Shown in pieces: positions 1-9,218 of a stretch of DNA of 64,000 nt. Position 1 is the first letter of the stretch, and each line of letters begins with the position of its first letter. A program made the position numbers and the translations under genes. This DNA is from Bacillus gaemokensis (GTDB taxonomy: Bacteria; Bacillota; Bacilli; Bacillales; Bacillaceae_G): NCBI RefSeq assembly GCF_001590835.1, contig NZ_LTAQ01000001.1, positions 545,989 to 609,988 on the forward strand. Reading direction: 5' to 3'. The notes beneath the pieces are model-generated. The model did not search any database, had not been told where the DNA came from, and saw only the letters and a list, made by a program, of their open reading frames with translations.

Positions 1-651
1 AATATCTAACCAATATCCTTCCTCTTTATATCCAAATAACATATTTTTGTTTTCTAACAACGGAAATACATGATGACTAAAATCAACAAATTGTCCAGAA
101 GGAATATAAGAAAAAATTTCAGGGTCCATTATATAAATTCCTGTGTTTACAATATTTGAGATTACCTCATTCCAACTTGGCTTTTCCATGTAGCGCACGA
201 TTTCTTGCTCCTTGTTCATCGTAACTAAACCAAATGATAATGGGTTCTCTACTTCTTTCACAAACATCGTTACCAGCCTCTTCTTACATTGATGAAATTC
301 AATTCCTTCCGATAATTGAAAATCAGTCAATGCATCTCCACTAATTACTACAAACGGTTCGTCTAAAAATGTTTCTGCTTGCTTAATACTCCCTGCCGTA
401 CCGAGGGGTGGCGAGTCCTCAAAGTAATGTAACTTTACCCCCCACTTACTCCCATCACCAAAATACTGCCGAATGGCAGTACTCATATATTGAACCGTAA
501 TCGCAATGTCATAAATCCCATGTTGCCGTAGCAATTCTATGTTATATTCTAAGACCGGCTTTTCTAGTAATCGTAACATTGGCTTTGGTAAGCTACATGT
601 TAATGGTCTGAGACGCCTTCCTTTTCCTCCAGCTAAAATAACCCCCTTCAT
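1..651 (-). CDS. Sugar-phosphate nucleotidyltransferase, partial (3' end beyond window)
   Basis: Reading the minus strand from the ATG at 651 gives an open frame of 217 codons to the window edge. It begins MKGVILAGGKGRRLRPLT, the glycine-rich nucleotide-binding motif of NTP_transferase (GlmU/RfbA/mannose-1-phosphate guanylyltransferase) enzymes, and continues with LPKPML and an SGD motif (VVISGDAL) for the metal-binding aspartate. A GGAGG lies about ten bases upstream of the start. Such enzymes join an NTP to a sugar 1-phosphate to make a nucleotide sugar. In the B. cereus group a longer fusion with hexapeptide-repeat and phosphohexomutase domains exists; whether this is that fusion cannot be seen because the C-terminus is missing. 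The sugar substrate is not assignable from sequence. Confidence 0.85.
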   Translation of the reverse strand, partial: MKGVILAGGKGRRLRPLTCSLPKPMLRLLEKPVLEYNIELLRQHGIYDIAITVQYMSTAIRQYFGDGSKWGVKLHYFEDSPPLGTAGSIKQAETFLDEPFVVISGDALTDFQLSEGIEFHQCKKRLVTMFVKEVENPLSFGLVTMNKEQEIVRYMEKPSWNEVISNIVNTGIYIMDPEIFSYIPSGQFVDFSHHVFPLLENKNMLFGYKEEGYWLDI

Positions 652-746
652 ATACATTCATCCTCCACTTTTGTAATGTTGAACGACTTTGTATATCATA
701 TGTATGTCGCCTATGTAGAAATTAATCTTTGCATTCCTTTTGATTC

Positions 747-768
747 ATACAGAAAGCGCTTTCTGTAT
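747..768. promoter_or_regulatory. 22-bp perfect palindrome, cre-like (candidate CcpA site)
   Basis: The 22 bases are a perfect palindrome centred on AGAAAGCGCTTTCT. This is close to the symmetric cre core TGAAAGCGCTTTCA, differing at the outer TG/CA pair. It lies about 95 bases upstream of the nucleotidyltransferase start at 651 and nearly 180 bases past the end of phoU. No T-run follows on either strand, so it is not a terminator. CcpA binding is inference; another dimeric regulator is possible. Confidence 0.5.
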
Positions 769-907
769 TATTTAAATAAAAAATTTTCGTTAGATCTTTC
801 ACCCTAACAACTTAGCTATTGTTTCATTTTTCCATATTACATTATGATTCATCTTATCATCATCAATTAAATGAGACAACGAGCTTTTTTTGTCATGTTT
901 TGACAAA

Positions 908-935
908 AGAAAGCAGGTAATATTCCATCACCTGC
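908..935 (-). terminator. Terminator of the pst-phoU operon
   Basis: GCAGGT (913-918) pairs with ACCTGC (930-935) around an 11-base loop. On the minus strand the stem is followed by TTTCTTTTG. It starts 14 bases past the phoU stop codon. Confidence 0.7.
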
Positions 936-948
936 TACTCTCTTCTTC

Positions 949-1605
949 CTATTCATTTAATAAATAATGCTTCCCTTTCACTAAATAGAAAACATTTTCA
1001 GCAATGTTCGTAATATGATCTGCTACACGCTCAATATAACGAGCAATAAATGATAATTGTGTAATTTGTGTGATTGCTTCAGGATGTTCTGGAATGGTAG
1101 ATATAAATTCACGAATTGATTTTCCATATATTTCATCAACAGAATCATCCATTTCCGCAATCTGTTTTGCAAATGTTAAGTTTTCTTCTTTATATGCTTC
1201 CAATGATAAATTTAACATGTCCATAGCAATCGTGAACATTTCTTCTATATTATTTAAACTAACACACACACCTTTTTCCCCAAGTCGCATCGTTGATTTC
1301 GCAACATTTACTGCATGATCTGCAATACGCTCTAAATCTGTTGCTGTTTTAATAGAAACAAAAATTCTTCGTAAATCACTTGCAACAGGCTGCTGCTTTG
1401 TAATTAGCATAAGCGCTAAATCATTGATTTCTTCTTCTAAGTTATCCATACGATAATCACCATCAATAACTTCTAACGCTTTTTTTACATCCCTTTTTTG
1501 AAGTCCTTCCATAGAAAACAAAAGGGCTTCTCTTGCTAATTCCCCAAGCTCAATTACCTTTTGCTGCAATGTTTGTAAATCATAATGAAACTGTTCTCTT
1601 ACCAT
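949..1605 (-). CDS. phoU: Phosphate signalling protein PhoU
   Basis: This 218-residue protein has the normal PhoU length and two tandem three-helix PhoU repeats (about residues 16-105 and 118-205). Each carries acidic clusters for metal binding, for example DNLEEEINDLALML and ERIADHAVNVAKS in the first, and ERVADHITNIAENV in the second. PhoU proteins are cytoplasmic peripheral partners of the Pst transporter and restrain phosphate uptake or Pho signalling. It is the last gene of the pst operon, 93 bases after pstB, with GGGGG upstream of its ATG. B. subtilis lacks a phoU here and has a second pstB, so this arrangement is a group difference (established knowledge). Confidence 0.95.
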   Translation of the reverse strand: MVREQFHYDLQTLQQKVIELGELAREALLFSMEGLQKRDVKKALEVIDGDYRMDNLEEEINDLALMLITKQQPVASDLRRIFVSIKTATDLERIADHAVNVAKSTMRLGEKGVCVSLNNIEEMFTIAMDMLNLSLEAYKEENLTFAKQIAEMDDSVDEIYGKSIREFISTIPEHPEAITQITQLSFIARYIERVADHITNIAENVFYLVKGKHYLLNE

Positions 1606-1646
1606 GCTATTTCCCCCTTGAAATATTACTAGTATATAAAACCGAT

Positions 1647-1672
1647 AAATGCCCCTTATAAGAGGGGCATTT
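1647..1672 (-). other. Intergenic hairpin between pstB and phoU
   Basis: A perfect 10-bp stem (AAATGCCCCT with AGGGGCATTT, loop 1657-1662) fills the pstB-phoU gap. On the minus strand it is followed by an interrupted T-rich stretch, not a clean U-run. It could be a leaky terminator or an mRNA end that lowers phoU relative to pstB. Confidence 0.55.
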
Positions 1673-1698
1673 CTTTCTACTCTTATATAAGAACGATA

Positions 1699-2514
1699 TT
1701 AACCAAATCGTCCTGTAATATAATCTTCTGTTCGTTTATCTGTAGGTGTTGTAAATAATTTATTCGTATCTGTGTACTCGACAACTTCACCATTTAAGAA
1801 GAAAGCTGTTTTATCCGAAATACGCGCCGCTTGTTGCATATTGTGAGTTACAATTACAATACTAAAATCTTTCTTTAATTCTTGGATCAATTCTTCTACC
1901 TTTAATGTAGAAATTGGGTCCAACGCTGATGTTGGCTCATCCATTAAAATAACATCCGGCTCAATCGCTAAACAACGTGCGATACATAAGCGTTGTTGTT
2001 GTCCACCAGATAAGCCATATGCATTATCATGTAATCGGTCTTTTAATTCATCCCAAATCGCAGCACCGCGTAAACTTTTTTCAACAATTGCATCTATTGT
2101 TTTTTTATCACGAATACCATGAATTTTCGGACCATATGCAACATTTTCGTAAATAGATTTTGGAAATGGATTTGGTTTTTGGAATACCATTCCAACATGC
2201 GTACGCAGTTCTTCAACAGGATATGATTTATCGAAAATATTTCGCTCTCGATATTCGATTACTCCCGTTGTTCGAACGATAGGCACTAGCTCTACCATAC
2301 GATTTAACGTTTTTAAATACGTTGATTTCCCGCAACCACTTGGTCCAATAATCGCCGTTACTTCATTCTCATGAATGCTTAAATTCACATCTTTTAACGC
2401 ATGGTCTTCCCCATACCATAAGTTTAAATTTTTCGTATTAAATACAACCTTCTTCATTGCCGGCTCAATCTCCGCTTCCTTTTTCACCTTTACATTTACT
2501 AATGTCGCAACCAT
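1699..2514 (-). CDS. pstB: Phosphate ABC transporter ATP-binding protein PstB
   Basis: PstB is the cytoplasmic ATPase driving high-affinity phosphate import through PstC-PstA. With the start chosen here it has 271 residues. Walker [10 protein letters not shown] is at 57-65, the signature LSGGQQQR at 167-174, Walker [11 protein letters not shown] at about 189-198 and the switch histidine in VTHNMQQ near 223. An in-frame start at 2565 would overlap pstA. I prefer the ATG at 2514 because AAAGGGG lies nine bases upstream and the resulting length fits PstB. Only one pstB is present, unlike the pstBA-pstBB pair of B. subtilis. Confidence 0.95.
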   Translation of the reverse strand: MVATLVNVKVKKEAEIEPAMKKVVFNTKNLNLWYGEDHALKDVNLSIHENEVTAIIGPSGCGKSTYLKTLNRMVELVPIVRTTGVIEYRERNIFDKSYPVEELRTHVGMVFQKPNPFPKSIYENVAYGPKIHGIRDKKTIDAIVEKSLRGAAIWDELKDRLHDNAYGLSGGQQQRLCIARCLAIEPDVILMDEPTSALDPISTLKVEELIQELKKDFSIVIVTHNMQQAARISDKTAFFLNGEVVEYTDTNKLFTTPTDKRTEDYITGRFG

Positions 2515-2543
2515 CTTGAAGTCCCCTTTCATCCACGTCCTAC

Positions 2544-3410
2544 TTATTTTCGATTTCGTAACCATAAGACTACCGCATTCATAATGAGCAATAATCCTAA
2601 TAAAACAATCATTCCAGCTGCTGCTACATGTTGAAATTCCTCTTGCGGTCTACTCATCCAATTGAAAATTTGAATTGGTAAAACTGTAAATCTATCAAAC
2701 ATATTAAATGGAATATAATTTGCAAAAGCAAGTGCACCAATAACTAATAGTGGTGCTGCCTCTCCAATTGCTCTCGATAATGCCAAAATACACCCCGTTA
2801 AAATTCCCGGAAGAGACGTTGGCAATACAACTTGATACATCGTTTGCCATTTTGTAGCCCCAACTCCGTATGAAGCTTCTAACAAAGCATTTGGTACCAT
2901 ACGAATTGCCTCTTGGCTCGACACAACAACGGTTGGTAGAACTAAAAGACTCATCGTAAGTGCTGCCGCTACTATACTCTCCCCTAACTGAAGAGCATAT
3001 ACAAAAATTGTTAAACCAAGCAATCCAAACACAACAGATGGTACTCCTGCTAACGTTTGAATATTTACTTCTATTATTCTTGTAAATATAGATCGATTTG
3101 CATAATGTTCTAAATATATGGCCGTACCGACTCCAAATACAAAAGAAACCGGTATGACAATACTCATAAACAAGACTGTCCCCGACAATGCAGCGGCAAT
3201 ACCAGTCTGCTTCGGATTACGTGAAGCAAAATTCATTAGAAAATCAATGGAAAGGTAGCTTACACCTTTTTCAAAAATTTGATACAGCAATAAAACAAGT
3301 ATGCTAATTGAAAACAGCATGGCTATATAAAAAATCGACTTGTATATTTGATTCTTCCAAAAACGTGACTTCATATTTTCTTCTATACTCTTATGATTTA
3401 ACATACGCAT
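2544..3410 (-). CDS. pstA: Phosphate ABC transporter permease PstA
   Basis: This 288-residue polytopic membrane protein has six predicted membrane segments. It carries the binding-protein-dependent permease loop [29 protein letters not shown], the EAA motif that docks on PstB. With PstC it forms the membrane channel for phosphate. It starts two bases after the pstC stop (AAAGGCG upstream) and ends 29 bases before the preferred pstB start, so the genes are co-transcribed. A later ATG (MKSRFWK) exists but has no better ribosome site. Confidence 0.95.
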   Translation of the reverse strand: MRMLNHKSIEENMKSRFWKNQIYKSIFYIAMLFSISILVLLLYQIFEKGVSYLSIDFLMNFASRNPKQTGIAAALSGTVLFMSIVIPVSFVFGVGTAIYLEHYANRSIFTRIIEVNIQTLAGVPSVVFGLLGLTIFVYALQLGESIVAAALTMSLLVLPTVVVSSQEAIRMVPNALLEASYGVGATKWQTMYQVVLPTSLPGILTGCILALSRAIGEAAPLLVIGALAFANYIPFNMFDRFTVLPIQIFNWMSRPQEEFQHVAAAGMIVLLGLLLIMNAVVLWLRNRK

Positions 3411-3411
3411 C

Positions 3412-4362
3412 TTATATCGCCTTTCTAAATCGACGCATAATCTGCTGAGAAATCATATTCATCATGAATGTAAACAGAAGTAACGTTGCCCCTACTGCGT
3501 ACATGCTATAGTAGGCAATTGTTCCATGAGGCGCATCACCTAAGCTCACTTGCACAATATAGGCCGTTAATGTTTGAATAGAATGTGTTGGATCGAACGA
3601 TACATTAGGTGTTGATCCTCCTGCAATGACAACAATCATCGTTTCACCAATTGCGCGAGAAGCTGCTAATAAAATTGCTGCTATAATGCCGGTAAATGCA
3701 GCTGGGAATACAACTTGCCTCACAGTTTCTAAACGCGTTGCTCCTAATGCTAACGAAGCTTCCTTTATGCCATGTGAGACAGCGCCCATTGCGTCTTCAG
3801 AAAGAGAAGCTATAGTGGGCACCATCATAAGCCCTATAACAATCCCTGGACTAATCGCATTAAAAAATTGTAAATCCGGAATCATTCGCTGCAACATTGG
3901 TGTGACAACCGTTAACGCAAAAAAACCATATACAATTGTAGGAATACCTGCTAATAGTTCTAATAATGGCTTTAATACTTTTCTAGCAAAATTTGAAGCA
4001 TACTCATTTAAAAATATGGCACACCCTAGGCCAATTGGAATTGCTACTGCCATGGCAATCACTGTTACAAGTACCGTCCCACATATAAGAGGCAGTATCC
4101 CAAACTTAGGATCTTCAAAAAAAGGTAGCCATTCCTTTTCAGTGAAAAAAGAATATAGCGATACTTCACGAAAGAACATCATCGTTTCATTTGCTAATGT
4201 AACAATAATGCCAATCGTTGTTAGAATAGATACACTAGCAATTGCCTTTAACAGTAATGGAACGATTTGATTGATTCGCTGCGTTTTTTTTCTTCTGATT
4301 GTATTTCTTTCAATCAAATGTTGCACAGAAAACGTAATCTGACTTTTGTCATTACGAGCCAA
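3412..4362 (-). CDS. pstC: Phosphate ABC transporter permease PstC
   Basis: The 316-residue protein has a charged N-terminus (about 45 residues), one membrane segment, a periplasm-side loop and then five further segments. The EAA loop KEASLALGATRLETVRQVVFPAAFTGI identifies the permease family; residues ARND at the start precede the basic stretch RRKKTQR. PstC pairs with PstA in phosphate import. The start codon is TTG at 4362, nine bases after an AAGGGG ribosome site, and no upstream ATG fits. It follows pstS by 27 bases. Confidence 0.94.
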   Translation of the reverse strand: MARNDKSQITFSVQHLIERNTIRRKKTQRINQIVPLLLKAIASVSILTTIGIIVTLANETMMFFREVSLYSFFTEKEWLPFFEDPKFGILPLICGTVLVTVIAMAVAIPIGLGCAIFLNEYASNFARKVLKPLLELLAGIPTIVYGFFALTVVTPMLQRMIPDLQFFNAISPGIVIGLMMVPTIASLSEDAMGAVSHGIKEASLALGATRLETVRQVVFPAAFTGIIAAILLAASRAIGETMIVVIAGGSTPNVSFDPTHSIQTLTAYIVQVSLGDAPHGTIAYYSMYAVGATLLLFTFMMNMISQQIMRRFRKAI

Positions 4363-4389
4363 AGATGAAAACCCCTTTCCACCCTGACA

Positions 4390-5307
4390 TTATCTTTTTA
4401 TTTCTGTTAACATTCGCAGCTGTTCATTATATTTCTCTTGTGGTAGCTTTACATAACCAACTTCTTCGGCTAAAGTTCCTACATGCCTAATCATAAATGC
4501 GATATAATCTGCCACACTGCTTTTATTGTGAATCGAGTGATGATTTACATAAGCAAATAGCGCTCGAGACAACGGCTTATATTCACCAGATTGAATCGTT
4601 TCTTTTGTCGGGAGTACACCATTTACTTTTATAGCTTTTACCTTATCTCGATTTGCCATATAATACGCATATCCCACAAATGCTATTGCATTTTTATCAT
4701 TCATTACTCCTTGCATAATGACTTGATCGTCTTCAGATAAGGAAACTGTTTTTGCAAGACGATTTTTTTGCAAGACGACACTTTGAAAGTAATCATGCGT
4801 GCCAGAGTCCACACCTGGTGCATAAAACTGCACTTTGTCATGCGGCCATCCTGAATGAATATGTGACCATCGTTTCGTTCTCCCATCTTCGCTCCATAAT
4901 AGGCGTAACTCTTCTATTGTCATATTATTCACCCATGTATTTTGAGGATTCACAATGATTGTGAGACCATCATAAGCAATTTCAAATGGTGTAAACTGAA
5001 TGGAATTTTCCTTCATAAATTTCTCTTCTACTTGTTTCATCGAACGTGAAGCGTTATTAATATCCACTTCCCCTTTTCCAAATCGATGAAATCCGCCTCC
5101 TGTCCCAGAAATACTTATAGAAATTTTCACACGCGGCTCTTTCTTCGCATACTCTTCTGCTACTGCCTCCATAATAGGAAAAACAGTCGAGGATCCATCA
5201 ACTTTCACTTCTCCCCATTCATTCGCAGCAGATGCAGTCGACAGATACGAACAAAAAATACATGTCGATATTACTAACAACCTAATCGGTTTTCTCGTCC
5301 ACTTCAC
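4390..5307 (-). CDS. pstS: Phosphate-binding protein PstS
   Basis: PstS captures phosphate outside the membrane and delivers it to PstC-PstA. The 305-residue protein has a basic start (MKWTRKPIR), a hydrophobic segment and an AxA-type cleavage site (TASA before ANEW, near residue 27). Phosphate-binding loops follow: DGSSTVFP, SGTGGGF and GVDSGTHDYF. There is no clear lipobox; cysteines in the signal (ISTC, IFC) lack the usual small residue at -1. This differs from lipoprotein PstS in many Firmicutes. First gene of the operon, expressed from the PhoP-type promoter at 5360-5432. Confidence 0.93.
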   Translation of the reverse strand: MKWTRKPIRLLVISTCIFCSYLSTASAANEWGEVKVDGSSTVFPIMEAVAEEYAKKEPRVKISISISGTGGGFHRFGKGEVDINNASRSMKQVEEKFMKENSIQFTPFEIAYDGLTIIVNPQNTWVNNMTIEELRLLWSEDGRTKRWSHIHSGWPHDKVQFYAPGVDSGTHDYFQSVVLQKNRLAKTVSLSEDDQVIMQGVMNDKNAIAFVGYAYYMANRDKVKAIKVNGVLPTKETIQSGEYKPLSRALFAYVNHHSIHNKSSVADYIAFMIRHVGTLAEEVGYVKLPQEKYNEQLRMLTEIKR

Positions 5308-5359
5308 GTGTAAGCTCCTCCTAGAAGTATCCTAAAATAACAGGATTACAAATATAAGA

Positions 5360-5432
5360 ATAATGCCGAACTATTAATCCGGTTTTAATTGTTTGTAAAA
5401 GTTTTGTAAAGTTCAACATAATAAATTGTAAA
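5360..5432 (-). promoter_or_regulatory. pst promoter with PhoP-type direct repeats
   Basis: On the minus strand TTTACA occurs at 5427-5432, 5405-5410 and 5394-5399, and TTAAAA at 5383-5388. The spacings are 22, 11 and 11 bases, one DNA turn apart on the same face. A -10-like CATTAT (5360-5365) lies 17 bases beyond the last repeat. Tandem TTAACA-like hexamers on an 11-base period are the established PhoP box of Bacillus, so phosphate-starvation control of pst is inferred. Confidence 0.8.
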
Positions 5433-5536
5433 TGATACCATCCCCCCTACCGATATCCACTCTTTCTTCTCACCGAAGTAGCACCCTTCTTTTAAAGGCT
5501 CGTCCATCTTTACTACAGCGTATGCATAAAATGCAC

Positions 5537-5568
5537 AAAAAAGCACACTATCTTTTGAGATAGTGTGC
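5537..5568 (-). terminator. Terminator of pbpA
   Basis: GCACACTATCT (5543-5553) pairs perfectly with 5558-5568 around a four-base loop. Six T residues follow on the minus strand (5537-5542). It begins 16 bases past the pbpA stop and separates pbpA from the pst promoter. Confidence 0.9.
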
Positions 5569-5583
5569 CAAGTTTATACTTTT

Positions 5584-7698
5584 CTATTCTTCTTGATCTT
5601 TTTTGTTCTTGTCATCTTTCGGTGTTTCTCCTGTTACTTCTTGCTTTTTCAAATCGAAGTAAGCATCCATGATTTGACGTCCGATATTCCCGTTAATTCC
5701 AGACTTATCACTCTCTACCCATGGCACTACAACAGAGAACGCTACTTCTGGGTTATCAAGCGGTGCATAGCCTACTAATGTTAAATTATAAATGATTCGG
5801 CGATTCCCATCAGCATCTCTTCCGATTGGCTTAGGTTTGTCACCACCATAAGGTGTTTCCGCAGTTCCTGTTTTTCCAGCAACTTTATACGGTGCACCAG
5901 TAAAGTATTTTGTACCCGTACCACCCGAATCATTAAACACTTGTCTAAACCCTTCTTGAATACGTTTAATTTGTTCTTCAGGCATATCAATACGATTCAA
6001 TACTTTCGGTTCCATTGACTGAATTACTTTTCCAACTTCATCTGACTTAGAAGTTGGCTGACGAATCTCTTTTACCACCTGAGGCTGTACACGATAACCG
6101 CCGTTTGCGATTGTCGATACATATTGCGCAAGCTGAAGCGGTGTATACGTATCATACTGCCCAATCGCTAAATCTAATAAGAAACCAGGTGTAGCGTCTT
6201 TACCTTGAAGTCCAGCCGATTCGTTCGGCAAATCAATACCTGTTTTCACTCCAAGACCAAATTGACCGAAATAATAACGCATATCATCAAATGCTTTTTG
6301 CTTAATGTCTATCGTCCCACCTTTAGTATATTGCGCTCCGGCAATATTCATAGCTGTTCTAAACATGTATACGTTAGAAGACTGTTTTAAAGCGGTAAGA
6401 TCATCAATATACCCCATGTTTTTCCATGATTTCTTAGGTTTTGTACCCTTAAATTGAATTGGTTCATCAAACATAACATCCCCCGGTCTAATAGCCCCCG
6501 TTTGATACCCTGTCAGTAATGTCGCTCCTTTTACTGTTGAACCCATCGGATACGAACTTGTCATTGTTCCTAATGCATAATCCTGTACTTTTGTTGTTCC
6601 GTCTTCGTCCACAAGTTGCTTTCCAGCCATGGATAACACTTCACCATTTTTCGGATTCATCATCACAACAAATGCCCGGTCTAACGTTGGTTCTGCCCCT
6701 TTAAGTTGCATTAAATTCTTTGTAATAATTTCTTCTACACGCTTTTGCAATTCCATATCAATTGTTAAATTCAAATCGTTTCCTCGTTGACCTTTGGAAA
6801 CATTTATCGTTTCTAATATGTTACCTTCTTTGTCCGTAACATTTCTTACTTCTGCTTTTGTACCGTGAAGAGCATCCTCATATTGTTGTTCAATATAACT
6901 TTTGCCAACACGGTCGTTACGATTGTAATCTCGAACAAGGAAATAATCTAATCTTTCTCTTGGTAACCCTTCATCTGAAGTTGTTACGCCCCCAAGTACA
7001 CTGCGGAACATGTCATCATAGGCATATTTACGATCCCAATCAACTGTCGTATCTACACCCGGTAATAACGCTAAATTTTCACTAACTACAGCATATTCTT
7101 CTGGTGTTACTTGTTTTTTAATAATTTGTGGCGTCATTGCATAGCCGCCGTCCATCTTACTCTTAATTGCCAGTATTTCTAAATCTTCTGGTGTTAATTG
7201 ATTAATTTCTGCTTCTGTCACACGCTTTCGCTGGCGCTCAGCAATTTCTTTATCATCAATCTTTTTCGCTTTAAATTCAGCTTTGTCTTTATCTGTAATT
7301 TTTGCTTTCGCTTCCTCTTCATGCATAGCTAGCCAATAATCTTTCTTATCACGTTCTGTTAATTTCTCTAATGATACTTCGATGAGATTTGAAAGTTTTT
7401 TGGCTGTCTCTAAACGTTCTTTTGAATCTGACCCCTTCATTCTTGTAAATGTAATCGTACGAACAGGATCATTATCTACAACAGCACGTCCATATCGGTC
7501 AAAGATTTTCCCGCGTGGGACTGGATTACTAATCGTTGAATTTTCTTTTTTCTCAACCTCATTTTTATAATCCTCTCCATGAACAATTTGTACGAACCCA
7601 AGCCTTACAATAACCGCGGAGAACATTAAAAACACGCAAAAAAACAACACGTTTAGCCGAAACGGAACGTGGGTCTTCTTTTTTTTCTTCTTACTCAT
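5584..7698 (-). CDS. pbpA: Class B penicillin-binding protein (transpeptidase) PbpA
   Basis: This 704-residue monofunctional transpeptidase cross-links peptidoglycan during wall elongation. A lysine-rich start and one membrane anchor (about 14-35) are followed by the PBP dimerisation domain and the transpeptidase domain. The active-site motifs are visible: SxxK as STVK at 387-390 (catalytic Ser387), SxN as SSN at 440-442 and KTGT at 609-612. A charged Lys/Glu-rich segment (about 115-165) sits in the pedestal region, and the C-terminus is a Lys/Asp tail. It lies between yqgE and pst as pbpA (yqgF) does in B. subtilis. The ribosome site GAGGGGG is close to the ATG. Confidence 0.94.
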   Translation of the reverse strand: MSKKKKKKTHVPFRLNVLFFCVFLMFSAVIVRLGFVQIVHGEDYKNEVEKKENSTISNPVPRGKIFDRYGRAVVDNDPVRTITFTRMKGSDSKERLETAKKLSNLIEVSLEKLTERDKKDYWLAMHEEEAKAKITDKDKAEFKAKKIDDKEIAERQRKRVTEAEINQLTPEDLEILAIKSKMDGGYAMTPQIIKKQVTPEEYAVVSENLALLPGVDTTVDWDRKYAYDDMFRSVLGGVTTSDEGLPRERLDYFLVRDYNRNDRVGKSYIEQQYEDALHGTKAEVRNVTDKEGNILETINVSKGQRGNDLNLTIDMELQKRVEEIITKNLMQLKGAEPTLDRAFVVMMNPKNGEVLSMAGKQLVDEDGTTKVQDYALGTMTSSYPMGSTVKGATLLTGYQTGAIRPGDVMFDEPIQFKGTKPKKSWKNMGYIDDLTALKQSSNVYMFRTAMNIAGAQYTKGGTIDIKQKAFDDMRYYFGQFGLGVKTGIDLPNESAGLQGKDATPGFLLDLAIGQYDTYTPLQLAQYVSTIANGGYRVQPQVVKEIRQPTSKSDEVGKVIQSMEPKVLNRIDMPEEQIKRIQEGFRQVFNDSGGTGTKYFTGAPYKVAGKTGTAETPYGGDKPKPIGRDADGNRRIIYNLTLVGYAPLDNPEVAFSVVVPWVESDKSGINGNIGRQIMDAYFDLKKQEVTGETPKDDKNKKDQEE

Positions 7699-7735
7699 AC
7701 GAACCCCCTCTACCAGCAGCTATGTAATAGGAAAG

Positions 7736-7756
7736 GGACACCTGCTACAGGTGTCC
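7736..7756 (-). terminator. Hairpin after yqgE, possible weak terminator
   Basis: GGACACCTG (7736-7744) and CAGGTGTCC (7748-7756) form a perfect 9-bp stem with a three-base loop in the 108-base gap between yqgE and pbpA. On the minus strand only CTTTCC follows, so termination may be partial and pbpA may receive read-through. Confidence 0.5.
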
Positions 7757-7806
7757 TCACTGCTGTTTTACATGTCTTTTTATTCTAGCATAAAATAAGG
7801 CAGAAG

Positions 7807-9084
7807 TTAACCTTCTGGTTCAGTATGATTTCGCGTTGTTTCAGGTGCCAAAACACTTGCTTTATTCATATTCTGCTCACCATATTTGACATTTCTTACA
7901 GCAAAATAAATAAGGAAATGTCCAGATCCGAGAATACATAATAAAACTGGTAAACTTTTTTCTGGTGGGAAGAATGATACTGCGCATAGAAAACTTAAAA
8001 TGGAACATATTCTTCCGCCATTTAACCATAACTCTCGAACAACAATATACTCAACACGCCACTCTTTTGCCTGCTTTGCCCTTCCAATTACATCATATGT
8101 CATAGACCCATATGGTACGAGTAAAATTGGGTATGCAATTGCAATACAAGCTGCATAAATAAGCAATTTTACATATGTAACTTGAAAAATGACCAAAAAT
8201 ACAACGGCATATAAAATAATTCCACCAAGTAAAATCGCCTTTTTTCTCCATTCCTTTTTCAGCATACGTGCAACCAAGTAATAACATACAAAGGAAACAG
8301 CAGAATTAACTAAACTATACTTACCTAATGCAAATTCACTCCCTGATGCTAAATAGACGTATACTGAGATAACAAAGATAAACGTCCCTTCTCTTAGCCC
8401 TTGAAAAAAATGAGCGCGTGTAATTCTCCCCCAGTTTTTATCACTCTTACGTTCTTCTACTACTTGAACAATCTCATAACGGCCTTCACATTCTCTTTTG
8501 GATAAAAAAAAGCTGATGACAACGGCAATTGTAAACAAGGTTAATGAAAGAAAAAACACAACAGTATAACCGCTCCACTTTTCCATACGTGAAATGGTAT
8601 ACCCAGCGGCGATCGGTCCAATCATCCCAGAAAAAGATGTAAGAAGACCGAGAAAACCATTAAAGAAATCACGTGTTTCTGGTTCTGTAATTTCAAATGT
8701 TAACAAATTAAATGCAAGCCAATAAAAACCGTATCCAATCCCCAAAAGGCCACCAATTAGCAAAATGTATTGCGAAGCATGTTTTCCTGTCAGTAAAACA
8801 ACAATAAAAAAAACTGCTAATGTTCCTACACCTATTCGCAGCAAAATAGCGCGATCGATTCTTTTTGCTAATTTCCCCCCGAGGAGAAATGTGATTGGCT
8901 GCAACACAACACTTGCTAAATTATACAACCCTAAGTTCAAATAGTTTTGCGTTTGCTTCCATAAATAAATGTTCACAAACGTATTGGATAAAGAAATTGC
9001 AAGTGTGTATAATCCCCCCATAATAAGGAGTAATACTAAATCCCGATTCACCTCGACATCACCAATTACATGTTTCCACTTCAT
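7807..9084 (-). CDS. yqgE: Major facilitator superfamily transporter (YqgE-like)
   Basis: The 425-residue protein has about twelve membrane segments in two halves joined by a basic central loop (about 200-220, SKRECEGRYEIVQVVEERKSDK split by charges), the layout of MFS carriers. An MFS-type motif GGKLAKRIDRA follows the second segment. Substrate is unknown. Position between sodA and pbpA equals yqgE of B. subtilis. AAAGGAG precedes the ATG. The C-terminus is hydrophilic (about 25 residues). Confidence 0.85.
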   Translation of the reverse strand: MKWKHVIGDVEVNRDLVLLLIMGGLYTLAISLSNTFVNIYLWKQTQNYLNLGLYNLASVVLQPITFLLGGKLAKRIDRAILLRIGVGTLAVFFIVVLLTGKHASQYILLIGGLLGIGYGFYWLAFNLLTFEITEPETRDFFNGFLGLLTSFSGMIGPIAAGYTISRMEKWSGYTVVFFLSLTLFTIAVVISFFLSKRECEGRYEIVQVVEERKSDKNWGRITRAHFFQGLREGTFIFVISVYVYLASGSEFALGKYSLVNSAVSFVCYYLVARMLKKEWRKKAILLGGIILYAVVFLVIFQVTYVKLLIYAACIAIAYPILLVPYGSMTYDVIGRAKQAKEWRVEYIVVRELWLNGGRICSILSFLCAVSFFPPEKSLPVLLCILGSGHFLIYFAVRNVKYGEQNMNKASVLAPETTRNHTEPEG

Positions 9085-9153
9085 ACATAACTCTCCTTTA
9101 CTTCATGTTCTAGTCTTCCAAAGACAAGCGCAATTATGTAAAAGAAAGCATAG

Positions 9154-9183
9154 AAAAAAGCTAGGAGAATATTCCCCCTAGCT
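9154..9183 (-). terminator. Terminator of sodA
   Basis: AGCTAGG (9159-9165) pairs with CCTAGCT (9177-9183), with additional weaker pairs inside. A six-T run follows on the minus strand (9154-9159). Confidence 0.8.
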
Positions 9184-9218
9184 CTTTCCGATACAACTCT
9201 TATACCTCAAAGATGATA

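Noticed and set aside
3626-4270. Long plus-strand open frame opposite pstC
   Set aside because: No ribosome site and unlikely composition; it is the reverse complement of conserved PstC codons.
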